Under the pieces are notes generated by a model. That model ran no database searches and had not been told where the DNA came from. It was given only the letters and a program-made list of their open reading frames with translations. The translations under genes were made by a program, and so were the position numbers. Below, in pieces: positions 24,086 to 36,790 of a DNA stretch of 64,000 bases. This stretch comes from Quercus robur. Lineage: Eukaryota; Streptophyta; Magnoliopsida; Fagales; Fagaceae. The stretch lies in the NCBI RefSeq assembly GCF_932294415.1, contig NC_065544.1:19443351-19507350 (forward strand), written 5' to 3'. The number at the start of each line of letters is the position of its first letter. Position 1 is the first letter of the stretch.

Positions 24086-24390
24086 CATCCTATTTTGTTC
24101 TATTCTATACCCAAGGACCTCAACCCCAATGACAAAGAATCCAATTGCTATTAAAATAATTAACATCGTGTGTGAAATCCAATGGTCCAAAAAGCTCAAT
24201 TCATGACCTAAAAAGAACCCAAGTTTTAGTCCAAAATTCAATTGCTAGCCTAATCCATAAAAACAGCCAGATCCACGTGTGCACCAATTTTTCGGCATAT
24301 GTCAATCTAGGATAGCAAACCTCATTTCACTTAATTTCCATCTTGTTGAGATTTTTGGTCAATCAAACTAATCAATTGACTGGCTCTCAA

Positions 24391-25824
24391 TGCCAAGGCA
24401 GGGACTAGCTCATATGCTTGGAAAAGCATTCTCAAGGGGCGGGATGTGGTAAGTAAAGGATTGCAATGGAGAGTGGGTAACGGCTCGAAGATCCATATCT
24501 ACCAGGACAATTGGCTCCCTAACCCGCACCTTAAACAAGTACTGTCTCCCCCAGATTTTCTCAACAATGATGCTAGGGTATCAGTTCTGATTAATGGTAA
24601 TAGAAGATGCTAGCTTCATGATGTGATTGACAATCTCTTCCTGCCTCACAAAGCTGGATTAATTAAATCTATTCCTCTCAGTTTGGTGGATTGCGATGAT
24701 AAAATCTATTGGCCTCTGAATTTCAATGGCGAATATTCGGTCAAAACAGGGTATAGACTTCTTATGGATCATGATGCTAGCGAAAACCCAAGTTCTTCGG
24801 ACATATCCCAGTCTAAGTAAATCTGGAAAGCGGTCTGGAATTTGAAAGTTCCAAATAGAGTGAAAACCTTAATTTGGCGGGCGGGTCTAGATGCTCTGCC
24901 TACTCAGGCAAATCTGGTGAAAAGGATGGTGTTGTGCGATCCGGTCTGTCCTAACTGTGGTCTGGGGCAGGAATCGGTCCTACATGCCCTTTGGTCTTGT
25001 TCGGCCTTATCTGAGGTTTGGGTAACCCACTTCGCGTGGCTAACCAGGCAAACCAGGTACTGTTCTAATTTCCGGGATATTATTCAAGCATGCCAATCTA
25101 GGAGCAGCCTCTTTGATTTGTTTGCAATCATCACTTCACTTATATGGGCCCATCGAAACAGATTGCGAGTTGGCGAAACAACTGTTCCGTTGCAAAGAAT
25201 CAATTCCCTAGCCCGTGACTCTCTCCAGGAATTCTAGGAAGCTAATCCTTTCCCCCGTGGCCCCTCCTCCCCTCCCATCCCTGTCAAATGGTCTCTACCT
25301 CCTGAAAACTGGGTGAAAATCAACTTCGATGGGGCTTTATTTAAGGAGGATGGCTCTGTTGGATTGGGAGTCATTATTAGAAACGACCTTGGTCTAGCAA
25401 TGGCTACCTCATCACAAATCATTCCACTGCCTACCTCGGTAGAGATGGTGGAAGTGCTAGCAGCCCGCAATGCCATCTGTTTAGCTAGGGAGCTTCAGTT
25501 TGCCAAAGTGATAGTTGAAGGTGACTCAGAACTGGTGATTAAGTCCCTGAATAGCACAAGCTACTCCTCTACCAGCTTTGGCCATATCGTTAGGGACATC
25601 AAAATTGCTTCCTCAGCTTTTAGTGAAGTGATTTTTTGTCACACCCGCAGACAAGGGAACAAAGTAGCCCATAAGATTGCTAGACGAGCTTGTAATTTTC
25701 CCTCTTTTAATGTCTGGATGGAGGATGTTCCTCCAGACATTGCTCCTGTGTATATTTCTGAATTGGTTTAATGAATCTTCCTCCCCCCTCGTCTTCTTGG
25801 GGTGGATTCTCAAAAAAAAAAAAA
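24391..25824 (+). mobile_element. 5'-truncated L1-type LINE with poly(A) tail
   Basis: One continuous frame from 24394 encodes WKSILKGRDVV, IYQDNWLPNP, the zinc-knuckle region (VPNRVKTLIWRAGLDALPT, CPNCGLGQESVLHALWSC) and an RNase H-like domain (25313-25771: VKINFDGALF, EVLAARNAICLA, VIVEGDSELVIKSL, NKVAHKIARRA). Three in-frame stops interrupt it (about 24610, 24818, 25236) with no frameshift, so the copy is fairly young but dead. Reverse transcriptase is missing by 5' truncation. It ends in ATTCTC plus 13 A at 25812-25824. Confidence 0.88.
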
Positions 25825-27183
25825 ACTCACTCCACACTTCACTTCTCTATAAACCCTTCTAAACAAATAAAAAAAAAGCACTCATTGAGGAGACTCATAT
25901 CCTTCCAAGCTAGTGACCAACAAGGGGGATTGGCCAATTCATCCTCATGCACAATTAGTCACATTCTCTCCCTACAATCGCATTCAAGTTTGCCCCCTTT
26001 GAACCGAAAGTTTTATGCAACTTGTACTAATTTACGATTATCCTAACTGCTGGGCTTGTATCTTTTGTTGATATTTTTCTGTTGAACCTATGAACATCTT
26101 TTATCGCTAGACTCATAGGAGTATTATTTCTCTTCCTTCCAATTTGAAGTTGCTTTAATTCACTGTTACTTGCCACTAGATGCGAGTTCCATTGTTGTCC
26201 TTTTACTGCTGACGTGGATTGCTATACCAGTAGTTCATTATTAAAAGCATGCTATTTTATAGGTCAAAATTGGGTTTTACCATTTTAGCCAAACTTTTTA
26301 CTAAAATATCTCTGTTTAAAACTATTTAGGAATTTGTCTTTATTTTGAAACTCGATCTGGCGAAAATTGAGTTATTTGAAAAAACCTGCATGAAACTCAA
26401 GTTCCATCAAGGGTTTTTTTTTTTTTTAGTTTGATTGCCTATAACTCAGTTTTTGCCAAATCAAGTTTTTCATTGAAACTCAATTTTCACCAAATTAAGT
26501 TTTTTATTGAAACTCAATTTTCTAAAAATCGAGTTTAAAATAGGGGCATATACCTAAATAATTTTAAACAGAAAGCATTTTACTGAAAAGTTTAACTGAA
26601 AGGAATATATCCCCACTTTGCCCTATTTTATCAAACTTTTACTGCTAGACTCACGTAATTGTATTGGCTATAAGAACTATTTTCTTTCATTTTTATCTCA
26701 CCAGTAAATGTACATTATTATTTTAACTTATCTCTGGACATGTGTTCATGCCCAACACGGGCAACATCGAGACTTGTGAACTTATAAGCACATCCAAGCA
26801 TGCATGATAAAGGTAAAAAATTAAAGATATAAAAAAAAGTCATATTTTTTACCAATCTTTTATTTATTTTTCTTTTTTATTGATTAAAATGAAAGTATTA
26901 TTAAACAATACAGTTTTCCATCATTACAATAATAAAGACAGAGGGACACGTCGACAGTTCGAATAGTGTCTAAACAATTAATGATATATAGAAATAAGTG
27001 GATTTTTTTTTTTTTTAAGATAGTTTTAACCTATGACGTATGTTTTTTATGGTAACTCTTTATTATCAAACTAATATTTTAATCGGTTTTTAGTATAGGC
27101 AAAAATTGAAACTCAAATTTTTTATTCAATAATCAAAAACTTTTTCAATTGAACTAACTAGAACTCACTAAAAAAAAATGGAC
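25825..27183. other. Intergenic, repeats only
   Basis: No gene supported. It holds the inverted-repeat element at 26250-26640 and several T-rich runs. Confidence 0.45.
26250..26640. mobile_element. Inverted-repeat MITE-like element
   Basis: The left arm (TTTACTAAAATATCTCTGTT, AAACTATTTAGG, AAACTCGAT) reappears inverted at the right (reverse complement TTCAGTAAAATGCTTTCTGT, AAATTATTTAGG, AAACTCGAT). The arms are about 110 bp, and the centre has several copies of GAAACTCAATTTT. There is no coding capacity. Borders are approximate. Confidence 0.6.
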
Positions 27184-27189
27184 TTTGAT

Positions 27190-28345
27190 AGTAATCATGA
27201 CTATGATTGTCAAAATCGTGATCTAGATTATAGAATTGCACAATTTTACAATGCCACCTTACCAAAACATTTAAGATCGCACTAAAATTGTAAAAATGGT
27301 AAGATCGTATGTAGGATTGCGTAGAATCGTACGAGATCCTACCAAAAACATAAATTTTTGGTTTTTTTTTTTTTTTTTTTTTTTTGGATAAATTCTTTGT
27401 TTTGATGAAGTTTTAAGGGTTTTTATTTTTTCTTATTGTGATGGTATGACTTTGTATTTTTTATTTTATAAAATTATATTAACCTAAGCAAATGTTTTCT
27501 AATTTCTAGTTCACTTGTAATCAAAATGAAGGAATGCTTCATCATTTTTAAATGAAGAATTTGATGTTGGCTTTACTGTCTTTTAAGCTATAATGTTGTT
27601 AAATTTGTTTAATTAATATACTAATTTGTTTTCTAATATTACTAAAATATTTTTTATATATAATTTTATTAGTTATGTTTGTATTTGTATATTGATTGAT
27701 TGATTTTTTTGAGCGTGGTCTTTAATTGTTGTTGAGTGGTATAACTTGAATAGTTAAGTGTGAAATTGTATCTTGATATCTTTTGCAGCTCTAGTATAAA
27801 AATATATAATGTCTACATAGATGATGAAATAGATGATGATGATTAAAAAATTTAGGATGGTGGTTATAAAAATCTTAGAATGAGAATAATTAAATGTTCA
27901 CCTCACCTTAAAATTCATCTTACTTTTGGATTTCATATTGTAGTTAGCTAGTTTCCATTTGCTAACTTATTTTGGATTTCAAACTTGGAACTTAGAACTT
28001 GGAAAATATTTTTCATATGTTTTGATAAAAATTTTGGTATTTGGTTGCTAATTAAACATGTATTGAACTTTTTAGATACATTAGGTCAAAACTTAAAATA
28101 TATTGTTTCGTTAGTATAGACTTAACAATGTATGACATGCAAATTACATCATATGATGCAATTTAAGTTTTTTTATGGATGAATTTATAATTTATGTGAT
28201 TATTCAACATACAAAACCATTATCAATGTGTTTATTGCTTTAAATCTGAAAATATGTATGATCTTATGATTCACGATCTGATCCTACGATGTACGATCCC
28301 ACCTACCTTCAACGATCTTACATAAGATCTCGATTTTAACAACCT
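27190..28345. mobile_element. Candidate TIR element, about 1.15 kb
   Basis: The left end ATTGTCAAAATCGTGATCT is matched inverted at the right end (reverse complement GTTGTTAAAATCGAGATCT). The subterminal parts are rich in GTAGGATCGT-type words. The 1-kb interior is AT-rich with no coding region. It may be a non-autonomous DNA transposon; the superfamily is not determined. Confidence 0.45.
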
Positions 28346-28456
28346 TGGTCATGACTCATGAGCTGCTTCATGTTGTATTCTTCCATGGTTGAAAAAAAAA
28401 TAAAAAAGGTATGCACACAAGTTTGCTTATCTTTTATTTTTTGGTAATATATAAAA

Positions 28457-29556
28457 GGGTAAATTCCAGAAAACTACCTGAGGTTTGGGGAAATACCACT
28501 CAGGTCCAACACATTTTAAAATTGACCAATTAGGTCCCTAAAAGACATATTAGTCACTAATACCCTTAACACCGTTAAACCCTCCGTCATTTTTCTTTCC
28601 CTCACTCAGAATTCTCAGTATCTTCTCTCTGGTTCCTTTCCCTCTTTCAATCCTAGCCAAAGCCATAATAAAAAAACCCAAATCTTACCACAAAACTCAA
28701 AGCCAAAAAGATATAGAAACCCTTTGAAGAAAAGAAGAAAACTAATTTGACACAATTCAAAGATCAATCATTTGCACACTCAAAAGCCAAAAATAAGATG
28801 TAAAAACAAAAACCCAGATCCAAAAACAGCTCCAAAACAAGAAACAACACAAAGATCCACTGATTATTGAAGCTGGGGTCACACGGTGGGATTTGGGGTA
28901 AGATTTGGATAGCCATCAACGCCATCCAAACCATCAAGCGAGCTCACAAGTCCTCCTCCACCACACCCGATTACTCCCCCATCCTTTCTCGCCTCCTCAA
29001 ATCCAACCTCCTCGCTACCCTACGTGAGCTCCTACGCCAAGACCACTGTGCCCTCGCTCTCCACACCTTCTTCGTCGTCCGATCTGAATACAACAATCCA
29101 GACTTGTCCCTCTACGCCGACGTGGCCCCCGCTCTTGCGAGGAACATAATGGTGGAAGATCTCAACCGTCTAATCTGTGACTTGGAGACAGATTGTGGTG
29201 GAGGTGGGATCCAGTGTGACGATAAGGGGTTCATCGGGTTGATCAAGGCGATGATTGATGTTGATAGGAGGGAATCGACGGTCAGGATTTACGAGAGTGT
29301 AGAGACGATATAGTTTTGTGGTAAGATGTGGGTTTTTTTGTTATGGCTTTGGCTGGGATTGAAAGAGGGAGAGGAACCAGAGAGAAGAGACGAGAGAGAA
29401 TTCTGAGTGAGGGAAAGAAAAGTGACGGAGTGTTTAACGGTGTTAAGGGTATTAGAGACTAATATGTCTTTTAGGGACCTAATTGGTCAATTTTGAAATG
29501 TGTTGGACTTGAGTGGTATTTCCCCAAACCTCAGGGTAGTTTTCTGGAATTTACCC
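28457..29556. mobile_element. Pack-type Mutator-like element (long TIRs, 9-bp TSD)
   Basis: An 1,100-bp element with terminal inverted repeats of about 245 bp (28457-28700 and about 29312-29556), both starting GGGTAAATTCCAGAAAACTA at the outer ends. It is flanked by the perfect 9-bp duplication TATATAAAA (28448-28456 and 29557-29565). Long TIRs and a 9-bp duplication are the hallmarks of Mutator-like elements. There is no transposase. The interior carries a PPR/THA8-like gene fragment, so it is a gene-capturing (Pack-MULE) type. The arms differ at only about a dozen positions. Confidence 0.88.
28867..29313 (+). pseudogene. Captured PPR (THA8-like) gene fragment inside the Mutator-like element
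   Basis: An intact frame of 148 codons. After an unrelated start (MKLGSHGG) it reads GKIWIAINAIQTIKRAHKSS, ILSRLLKSNLLATLRELLRQ, ALALHTFFVVRSEY, PDLSLYADVAPALARN and DDKGFIGLIKAMIDVDRRES. This matches the helical repeat pattern of short THA8-like pentatricopeptide proteins, which act in organelle RNA splicing or assembly. The stop (29311-29313) falls at the inner edge of the right TIR, so the C-terminus is cut by the element. It lies between the TIRs, is GC-rich relative to its surroundings and has no introns. Whether it is expressed or only a captured remnant cannot be told from sequence. The family call is moderate. Confidence 0.65.
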
Positions 29557-29987
29557 TATATAAAAATTTGATTACAGTAAGGTCCAACTAATAAGAATGC
29601 TAGAAATATGTAAATTATATTATTCACTTGGAGCCATTTATCGGCAAGATGCAAATATTAGGTCTTCTACGATCCCACCTACCTTCAACAATCCTACGTA
29701 GGATCTCAATTTTGACAACCTTGGTCATGACTCATGAGTTGCTTCATGTTGTGTTCTTCCATGGTTGAAAAAAAAAAAAATCTGCACACAAGTTTGCTTA
29801 TCTTTTATTTTTTGGTAATATATAAAAAATTGATTACAGTAAGGTCCAACTAATAAGAATGCTAGAAATATGTAAATTTATTCCCTTGGAGCCATTTATC
29901 GGCGAGATTCAAATATTATGTTTTCTCCACAGCTTGTTTGCTTTTTGTTAATGCATTAATCATAATTATCAACAAAATTGAATAATT

Positions 29988-30023
<36 letters not shown>

Positions 30024-32379
30024 CACTAATTGAATCATGAAGTGGATACCTTACCCTCTATCTTATTATTTTGGTGCTCAAATATTGTTTGAGCGATAGC
30101 TCAATAGGATTAAAAAATTATTAAATAAGCTATATGATCACCAAAGCCACGAATAATTTAATCTTTTCTTTTTTGTTAAGTAATTTGAAAAAGCAAGAGA
30201 ATGAAGTATATTCATTAAGCATGACTGCAAACTCACCCTTGAAAAGAAAATAATAAATATAAAAGAACTCTTCTTTTTGACCTAATTATAGATTCAATAA
30301 TATGATGGTTCGTAAGACAGTTGTGATCTGTAAATTACTAAATTATAGTAAAAAGTGGAGATTCTAGTGTAGGATCTGTTTTCATCTTGGTCAAAATTGT
30401 AAGGTTGAACTTGAACCCATTATGGCTTCTTCATCTAATATTGATTTCATTTAGAAAATATTATTTTTTTATTTATTCATGGAGAGAAAATAATAACTAA
30501 AATTAACAACTTAACTTTTAATAGTGCAAATAAAGCAAAAGTGTGTGATATATAATTATATATATTGTAAAGTCGGACTCCTCCCTTTTTGGCTTTTGGC
30601 TTGACTTTGACGACGGCCCACACAGGCTAGCTGCTGACCTTGCTTGCTCTCGAAGCTTCCCAGAACCTAAGAAGCCCTTGTCTATAATTTTTTAATGTTT
30701 TTTTTTCCCCTAAGCAAAAGCAGAACAAACGGAATGAGTAACTAAAACTAAAAATAAAAAAATAAACAAGGTAATGGGTGTATAAAACTAAGAAAATAAT
30801 ATTACATGACAGTTACTCACATGCATACATAACTTAAAGTAAATGAATCACATACACATATAAGAGTAACATTACGTATGCATATACCAATATATATATA
30901 TATATATATATGCTATTAAATTGAATAGATAATTTAATTTTAAGTCATTGCTTATCAAAACAAACACTTAGATCTCTCTCTCTCTCTCTCTCTCTCTCAC
31001 GCACGCACGCATGCATATTGTTAAACTGATCAATCTAGATACAATTCCTTTTAAAATTTTACCTAGTGGCTAGTGATGATGTAAAGAATTGGGGAGTTGC
31101 AAGTTTTGGTAGACCCACAAAGATAAATCATACATACATAGTTTGGAGTGACATCATAGCTTGGAGTGATATTGGTGTGATGTCGCGGATCAATCCTTCT
31201 CTGATGCTCAAGTTAGTACTTTAATGTAGAAAATAGTATTTATGTTATGGTTTTTCTCATACCTTCACTTTAATATAGAAAATAGTATATATGAGTTTTT
31301 TTTGGTTAAAATTTGCAGTTTTATTTGATTTATACAAGTTGTTAGACTTTTTTTTTTTTTAACACAAAATTATTGGAATACTTAATTGAGTCCAATAAAA
31401 TTACATGTCCATGAGTTTTTTTCCCCCCTCTTCTCTTTCTCCTTCAAAATTTGGTGTATATACTTGGCACTCACTTTCATATTTGCAATTTTTCTCTATG
31501 CTATGAATAATGTATTAAATGAAAATTTTATTATTTATTATTTTGTTATTATTGTTATGAGTCTAAGAAGCTAGAATGTCATTTTCATATTTATAAATTT
31601 CTTTTTCTATGCTATGAATAATGTATTAAAATGAAAATATAATTATTTTTATTTTGTTATTATTGTTATAAGTCTAAGAAGTAAGAATACCAATAAAAAA
31701 ATATAAACAAAAATTTATTAGAATAAAAAAAAAACAAACAAACAAACAAACAAAAAGAGATAGTAAATGTTGATGATGATGATGATGAAAAAAATGTCAA
31801 TGAAAACATTGACCAAGATGATTTTTTTTTTTTTTTTTGAGGGGAAAGACTTAGATGGAATTTATTAGGTGAGATGATGAAAGAAAATTATTATTTTGGT
31901 TCATAAATCATGTGTTATCACTTATGAGTTTAATCAATTTGAATGTGTATGTTATAAATATATGTTAATTTGATTTATTTAGTTAGATTTGTTAAATATT
32001 ATTACATAAGTAATAATTAAATTGGTCATTAGTTGAATATATTTTGAATTTATAATGAATATACATTTTATATATGTATATCTATAATTTTTTAATAATT
32101 TTATTAGGTGTTTGCATATCGTATGATACACGATACGATACGATACACGATACAGAAAAATAAAAAATCGATTCACGATTCACATTTTGACTACTATGAT
32201 CTCATGATTCTCATCATTTCCCCACATTTATGGGTGAATATCTCAAGTTTCATAACTATGTTTAGGAATGATGTACTCATTATGCACAAATATTGCTCGC
32301 TTGCATCAAAGATCCCACATTACCAAATGGGGATTGGGTCATCCAAATCTTATAATTTCTTCTTTGAATCCCTTTCATC

Positions 32380-32660
32380 CGGAAAAATTTGCCAGATAGC
32401 ATGATTTTAGAAAAAATTTATGAAAGCAACACACTGATGAAACTATTTTGTAAGTTAAACTATTTTTGGAACTTGAGTTTGACAAACTCTAGTTCCATTC
32501 AATATTGTTGCACATTGCTTGGAACTCGAGTTTGTCAAACTCGAGTTCTAGTCTAAACTCGAGTTCCAAAAATAATTTAACTTACAAAATAGTTTCAAAC
32601 GTGTGCTATGCACCAAAATTTTTTCTAAAAAGCTACTATTTCGCAAATTTTGCCCCTTTC
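32380..32660. mobile_element. Hairpin MITE-like element
   Basis: The arm AACTATTTTGTAAGTTAAAC and its flank TTTTAGAAAAAATTT recur inverted (TTAACTTACAAAATAGTTTC, AAATTTTTTCTAAAA). The loop carries AACTCGAGTTTGTCAAACTC-type palindromic text. The arms are about 110 bp. There is no coding capacity. Confidence 0.65.
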
Positions 32661-34068
32661 ATCCCTTGTGCATTTTTGCTTTGGACGAGAAGGACGACCT
32701 CGCTGATAGACATCTCTTTTTGTGATTATATTATCCTATAAACTTAACATATAAAGTATGAACGTCGCTTTCTTAAAAATAAAATAAAAATTCAAATCTC
32801 CTAAATCTAATTTACCATTTAATAAAGTGGGACTTCATAGCTGATAGTATTAATTAAATTATTTTATTTTACCGTTTTTTATTTCTAGAAAATGTTCAAG
32901 TCATAAAAAATTTTACAAAATTTTTAACAAACTATTGAGGTGGTGAGTGATTATCGATAAATGAAAATGTGATATCAACAATAAACCAAAAAAATCAATA
33001 AAATATTACTACAATAATAATTTATAAAAATATTATTAAGTAATTTGCCATTGTAGCATTATTATTTGTTTTTAAACACAATTTTACTATGCACTTAAAC
33101 TATTAATTGACAATTTGACACATATATACAACTTGACTTTCTATAGATTAGAAAAAGACACATAGATAGAGTGAGTAGTGAAGGAGTGGTACTTTCCACG
33201 CTTTCTTAACGCTTATTATTTAATCAACAACCAACGTGATTTGTTATCCAAATCGTAGGGTCAAATTAATTTATTGACGACTTTTTGGGAGGTGGTGGGG
33301 TCCTCTTTCTCTAGCCATCTCTTTTTGTTGTTTTGGGTTTCGGGACTGAGGTTGAGGTTGAGGTTGAGGTGTTGACTTGTGCCACCCCAACGACCCCTGT
33401 TGGTGGTCACCGGTCAGATCAGGTGGGGAAAATTATGGCTATGCCCATTCACCCACGATGGTCTCATCATTAATCAATGCATTTTTCTAAGTTGGTTTTA
33501 GAAAAAATCCAAGCTTCACAAGAGTCAGACTTGTTAAAATTGGACACAACCCTACAACTCAAAGAAAAATATGCAATTCTAACCCAAAATTTTTAACCAA
33601 TAGTAAATACAGGTTGATCGATTACCCAACTCGTTTTTCTTTTTTCTCTAGTTCAAATGACTCATGACCCAAATTTTATTATTATTATTTTATGGGATAT
33701 GTAGGGCTAAGTGTAAAAGGTGTGAGAAATTTTATATAGCAAATAATAATTCTCTTAAAATTTTATTTATTATTTAGTTATCTTTTTAGGTAATATTACT
33801 TTTTTTTTTTTTTTTAGTATAAGGATACAACTTTATTATTATTTTACATGCAACAAGAACATATGCACTTGGGAAAGTTGATAACTTGACATGGTCCACA
33901 ATATTTATTTTATTTTTGTTCTTTTATAGTAATGATATCATCAGTGAACTTTGAATTGTATAAACTTAAGAATATATGTATTATGTAACTTTTATTTTTG
34001 AGTAATGTGAACGCCCTCAGGTGGACCGCTGAGAATTGGGTTCCCCTTGAGTTTCTCCACATTGGATC

Positions 34069-34993
34069 CTGTTTGGATGATGAGTAATTGATATCTCATC
34101 ACTCATCACTCAAAAATCATCACTCAAAACTCATCGCCCTCTAGCTCATTTTTTATCACTTGAAAACCCCTAAATTATACCCAGCTCTGTTTGGCTCTTA
34201 AACTCAGTTGAGTTTTCATTCTAAAAACTCAAAAATCTCAACTTTTTGTGGGACCCACGAACTGACTTGGTGCAATGGAAACAGAACATCAAACCCAGCA
34301 CCCAACTGAAAAAACCCATCACCGTGCAAATCACAAAACATCAAACCAATCCACCATAGCATATCCGGCCATTCACACCACCAACACCTTCCACAACAAA
34401 TTACACTATAAAGCTTAGAAAGAACTAAAAGATGGAAAAAAAGAGGAGAAAAGATCGTGAAGAGTGAAGAAAGAACGAAAGAAAAAGAAGAGAACCCAAG
34501 CCAAGAAACCTAGTGAAAAAGAAAAGGAAAAAAGAAAAAAAAAAAAGAAAAAAAAAAAGAAACCAAACCCAAAAACCCAATGTGAAAAGGAAAAAAAAAA
34601 AGAAAAAAAAAAAGAAAGAAAGAAAGAAGAAGAAGACAACAACGAGGTGATGATGAAGGGCACAAAAAATCAAAGAACAAAGAAAAAAAGAAGAAGTCTG
34701 GTATGATGAGAGAGGAGAGAGGTGGGAAGTCAGGTGGGCATCGATTTGACAACACACAAAACATGGGGCCCATTAGTTGAGTAAAATTACAAAAGTGTCA
34801 CCATAACTCTGTTTTCATAACTCAAAAACACCATTTTTTTTGTTTTCATTTTCACTAACTCATAACTCAATTTAGTGAGTTTTGGGTAATGAAAACTCAT
34901 TCAAACAAGTGTAGCATGTGTGGGACCCACCAGTTTTGAGTGATGAGTGACGAGTTTAGAGTGATGAGTGATGGAAAACACAAAATCCAAACA
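34069..34993. mobile_element. TIR element with CTGTTTGGAT ends and a homopurine core
   Basis: The left end CTGTTTGGATGATGAG is mirrored by the right end (reverse complement GGTGTTTGGATTTTGTG). Subterminal ATCACTCATCACTCA-type strings occur on both sides in inverted orientation, as does GTGGGACCCAC. The middle (34430-34700) is almost pure A/G on the plus strand. No transposase. Borders are within a few bases. Confidence 0.6.
34430..34700 (+). repeat. Homopurine tract (A/G)
   Basis: About 270 bp of nearly only A and G with GAAAAAAAAAA and AAGAAAGAAAG runs. It yields spurious Lys/Glu-rich frames on plus and Phe/Ser-rich frames on minus, but it is low-complexity DNA. Confidence 0.85.
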
Positions 34994-36469
34994 CCTCCTT
35001 GGCGACTGTTAAGTGTGTGAATGTGTTACTAGGGTGAAATGTGTGTGAATCTCTTTCTTTATTTTATTTTAAGGATTCACCACCAACCATTAGTTTTGTT
35101 TTAGGTGTGATTGGTCACATATTTATCTAATTTGTTTTAGTTACCTAACTAACTAAAAACCAATTCAAGGGCTCTTAAATTAATTAAGGTAAACCATAGT
35201 CTCGAACCGAAAATTCTTAGACTTAGAAGTTCAGTTACAGCCTTATGGGTGAGGAAGGTGTCACCTTATGCGTTTAAAAGCAATATATATGCTCAAATTT
35301 ATTCTCCAAGTTTCATTTTCATGCATAAACACAACAAACTAAAATGGTTAGTGTAGGGGGAGGGGATGTGTTAGCTTGAATGTAATCCATCAATTCAATT
35401 GAGGTGAATCATGGATATGTAAAAAAGCCTCATAAAAAATTATGCTATTAAAAGGAAATTGATTGAAAACAAAAGATAGAAAAATGCCATTTATTTACGC
35501 TTGAAAAGAAGAGTATTCTTTTTTAGAAAGAAAACTTCATATGAATTTTTGGGAAAGACTTTTTTTTAAAGAGAAGTGCCAAACTTTTGGGAGAAATGCT
35601 TAAAAAAAAAAGTGTTATCTCTTAAATTTTTATGAAAAGTGGTTTTGAGGGAAGAACATAAACAAAGAGCAGTGTTAAGAAAAAGGGATTTTTATACACA
35701 TTAGAAAATCATATTCAAAATTAAAATAAAAAATATTTGAGAAAATAGTTTCCATGGTTTTATTAAAAAAATGTTTTCGGAGTGAAAATTCATGGTTTTT
35801 GTTCATCTTAAAATTTAAAAAAAAAAAAAAGAAAAAGAAAAAAAAGACGAAGTTCAAACCCTATACTCTGTAGAAGAGGGTTTTGAAAAAAGGTTTTGAG
35901 AATGACATTGATTGATGGTTTAAAAGATGCCCTATTGTAATTCCCATTTTTAAAACATGGTTTTCATCATTCTAGGACTTAAACTGGTAATCTTGACACG
36001 CTAATCGAGACTAGAAAAAACACGGTAGCAACATATATTTTGTTATTTTTGACATTAGTATTTTTTTCATTCATTCATTTATTTTTATTTTTATTTTTAT
36101 TTTTTTGGATGTGAAAATATATGGATTTGACCCATAACCAGATCAACGTAACCCACTTACAATTGTTTAGGATGACCCATTTTTTACCTTGACATGATTG
36201 ACCCGACCTGTTTGCCAGGTCTCAAGAGCCATCACTAGGAGATAAAAAAAAATCACATGAAATGAATTAAGGGGAAAGGGACAGAGAGCATAAGTAAATC
36301 ATGGAACTAGGTTTTATTACTGCACAATCGTATGCAGGATTATCCCTAACCAAACCCTTCCCTAATCAGGATTATCCCTAACCCAAACCCTTCCCTAATA
36401 ATCCTATTTGAAGTAATGAGACAGATTTATTTTACTTTATTTATTTTTAATTTTCAGGGGCATAATTTT

Positions 36470-36790
36470 TTAATAATATGGGCTGCGCTAATAGTCCATT
36501 GGGTCTTAATTTAGCTTTCTTTAAGTTTGGTTATTTAGTTAGGTTTAGTAATAAAAGCCTAAGAGTCCAATTCCAAGTCTTATTAGGGTTTTTAGAAATC
36601 TTATTTCAATTTGGAATATGTATTAGGCTTCTATTTAAAAGGCTGCAATGCTTTCTCTTGAACAATGAAGATTAAAGTTTTCAAATTTTTAGAAGCTATA
36701 AAGCTTGTTATTGGTTTGTGTAATGCAACCTAGAGGTGTGATTCTTAGGAAGTCTAGTTGTGATGCCTAGAAAGTTATATCTTCTTTAAT
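36470..36790 (+). mobile_element. Possible solo-LTR remnant
   Basis: It has the look of a promoter-bearing LTR (ATTTAAAAGGCTGCAATGC, then TTCTCTTGAACAATGAAG), but no partner copy or target duplication was found in the window. Confidence 0.25.

Larger units (their letters stand above)
28292..29930. repeat. Tandem duplication, copy 1 interrupted by a Mutator-like element
   Basis: Copy 1 (28292-28456 plus 29557-29660) and copy 2 (29668-29930) share TACGATCCCACCTACCTTCA, TGGTCATGACTCATGAG, GCACACAAGTTTGCTTATC, GATTACAGTAAGGTCC and GGAGCCATTTATCGGC in the same order. Only copy 1 carries the 1,100-bp insert. Copy 2 keeps the uninterrupted target at 29818-29826. Confidence 0.9.

Noticed and set aside
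34464-34706. Lysine-rich frame
   Set aside because: Homopurine tract in a TIR element; low complexity on both strands.
36478-36675. Frame of 65 codons
   Set aside because: No domain or splice context; sits in an LTR-like stretch.
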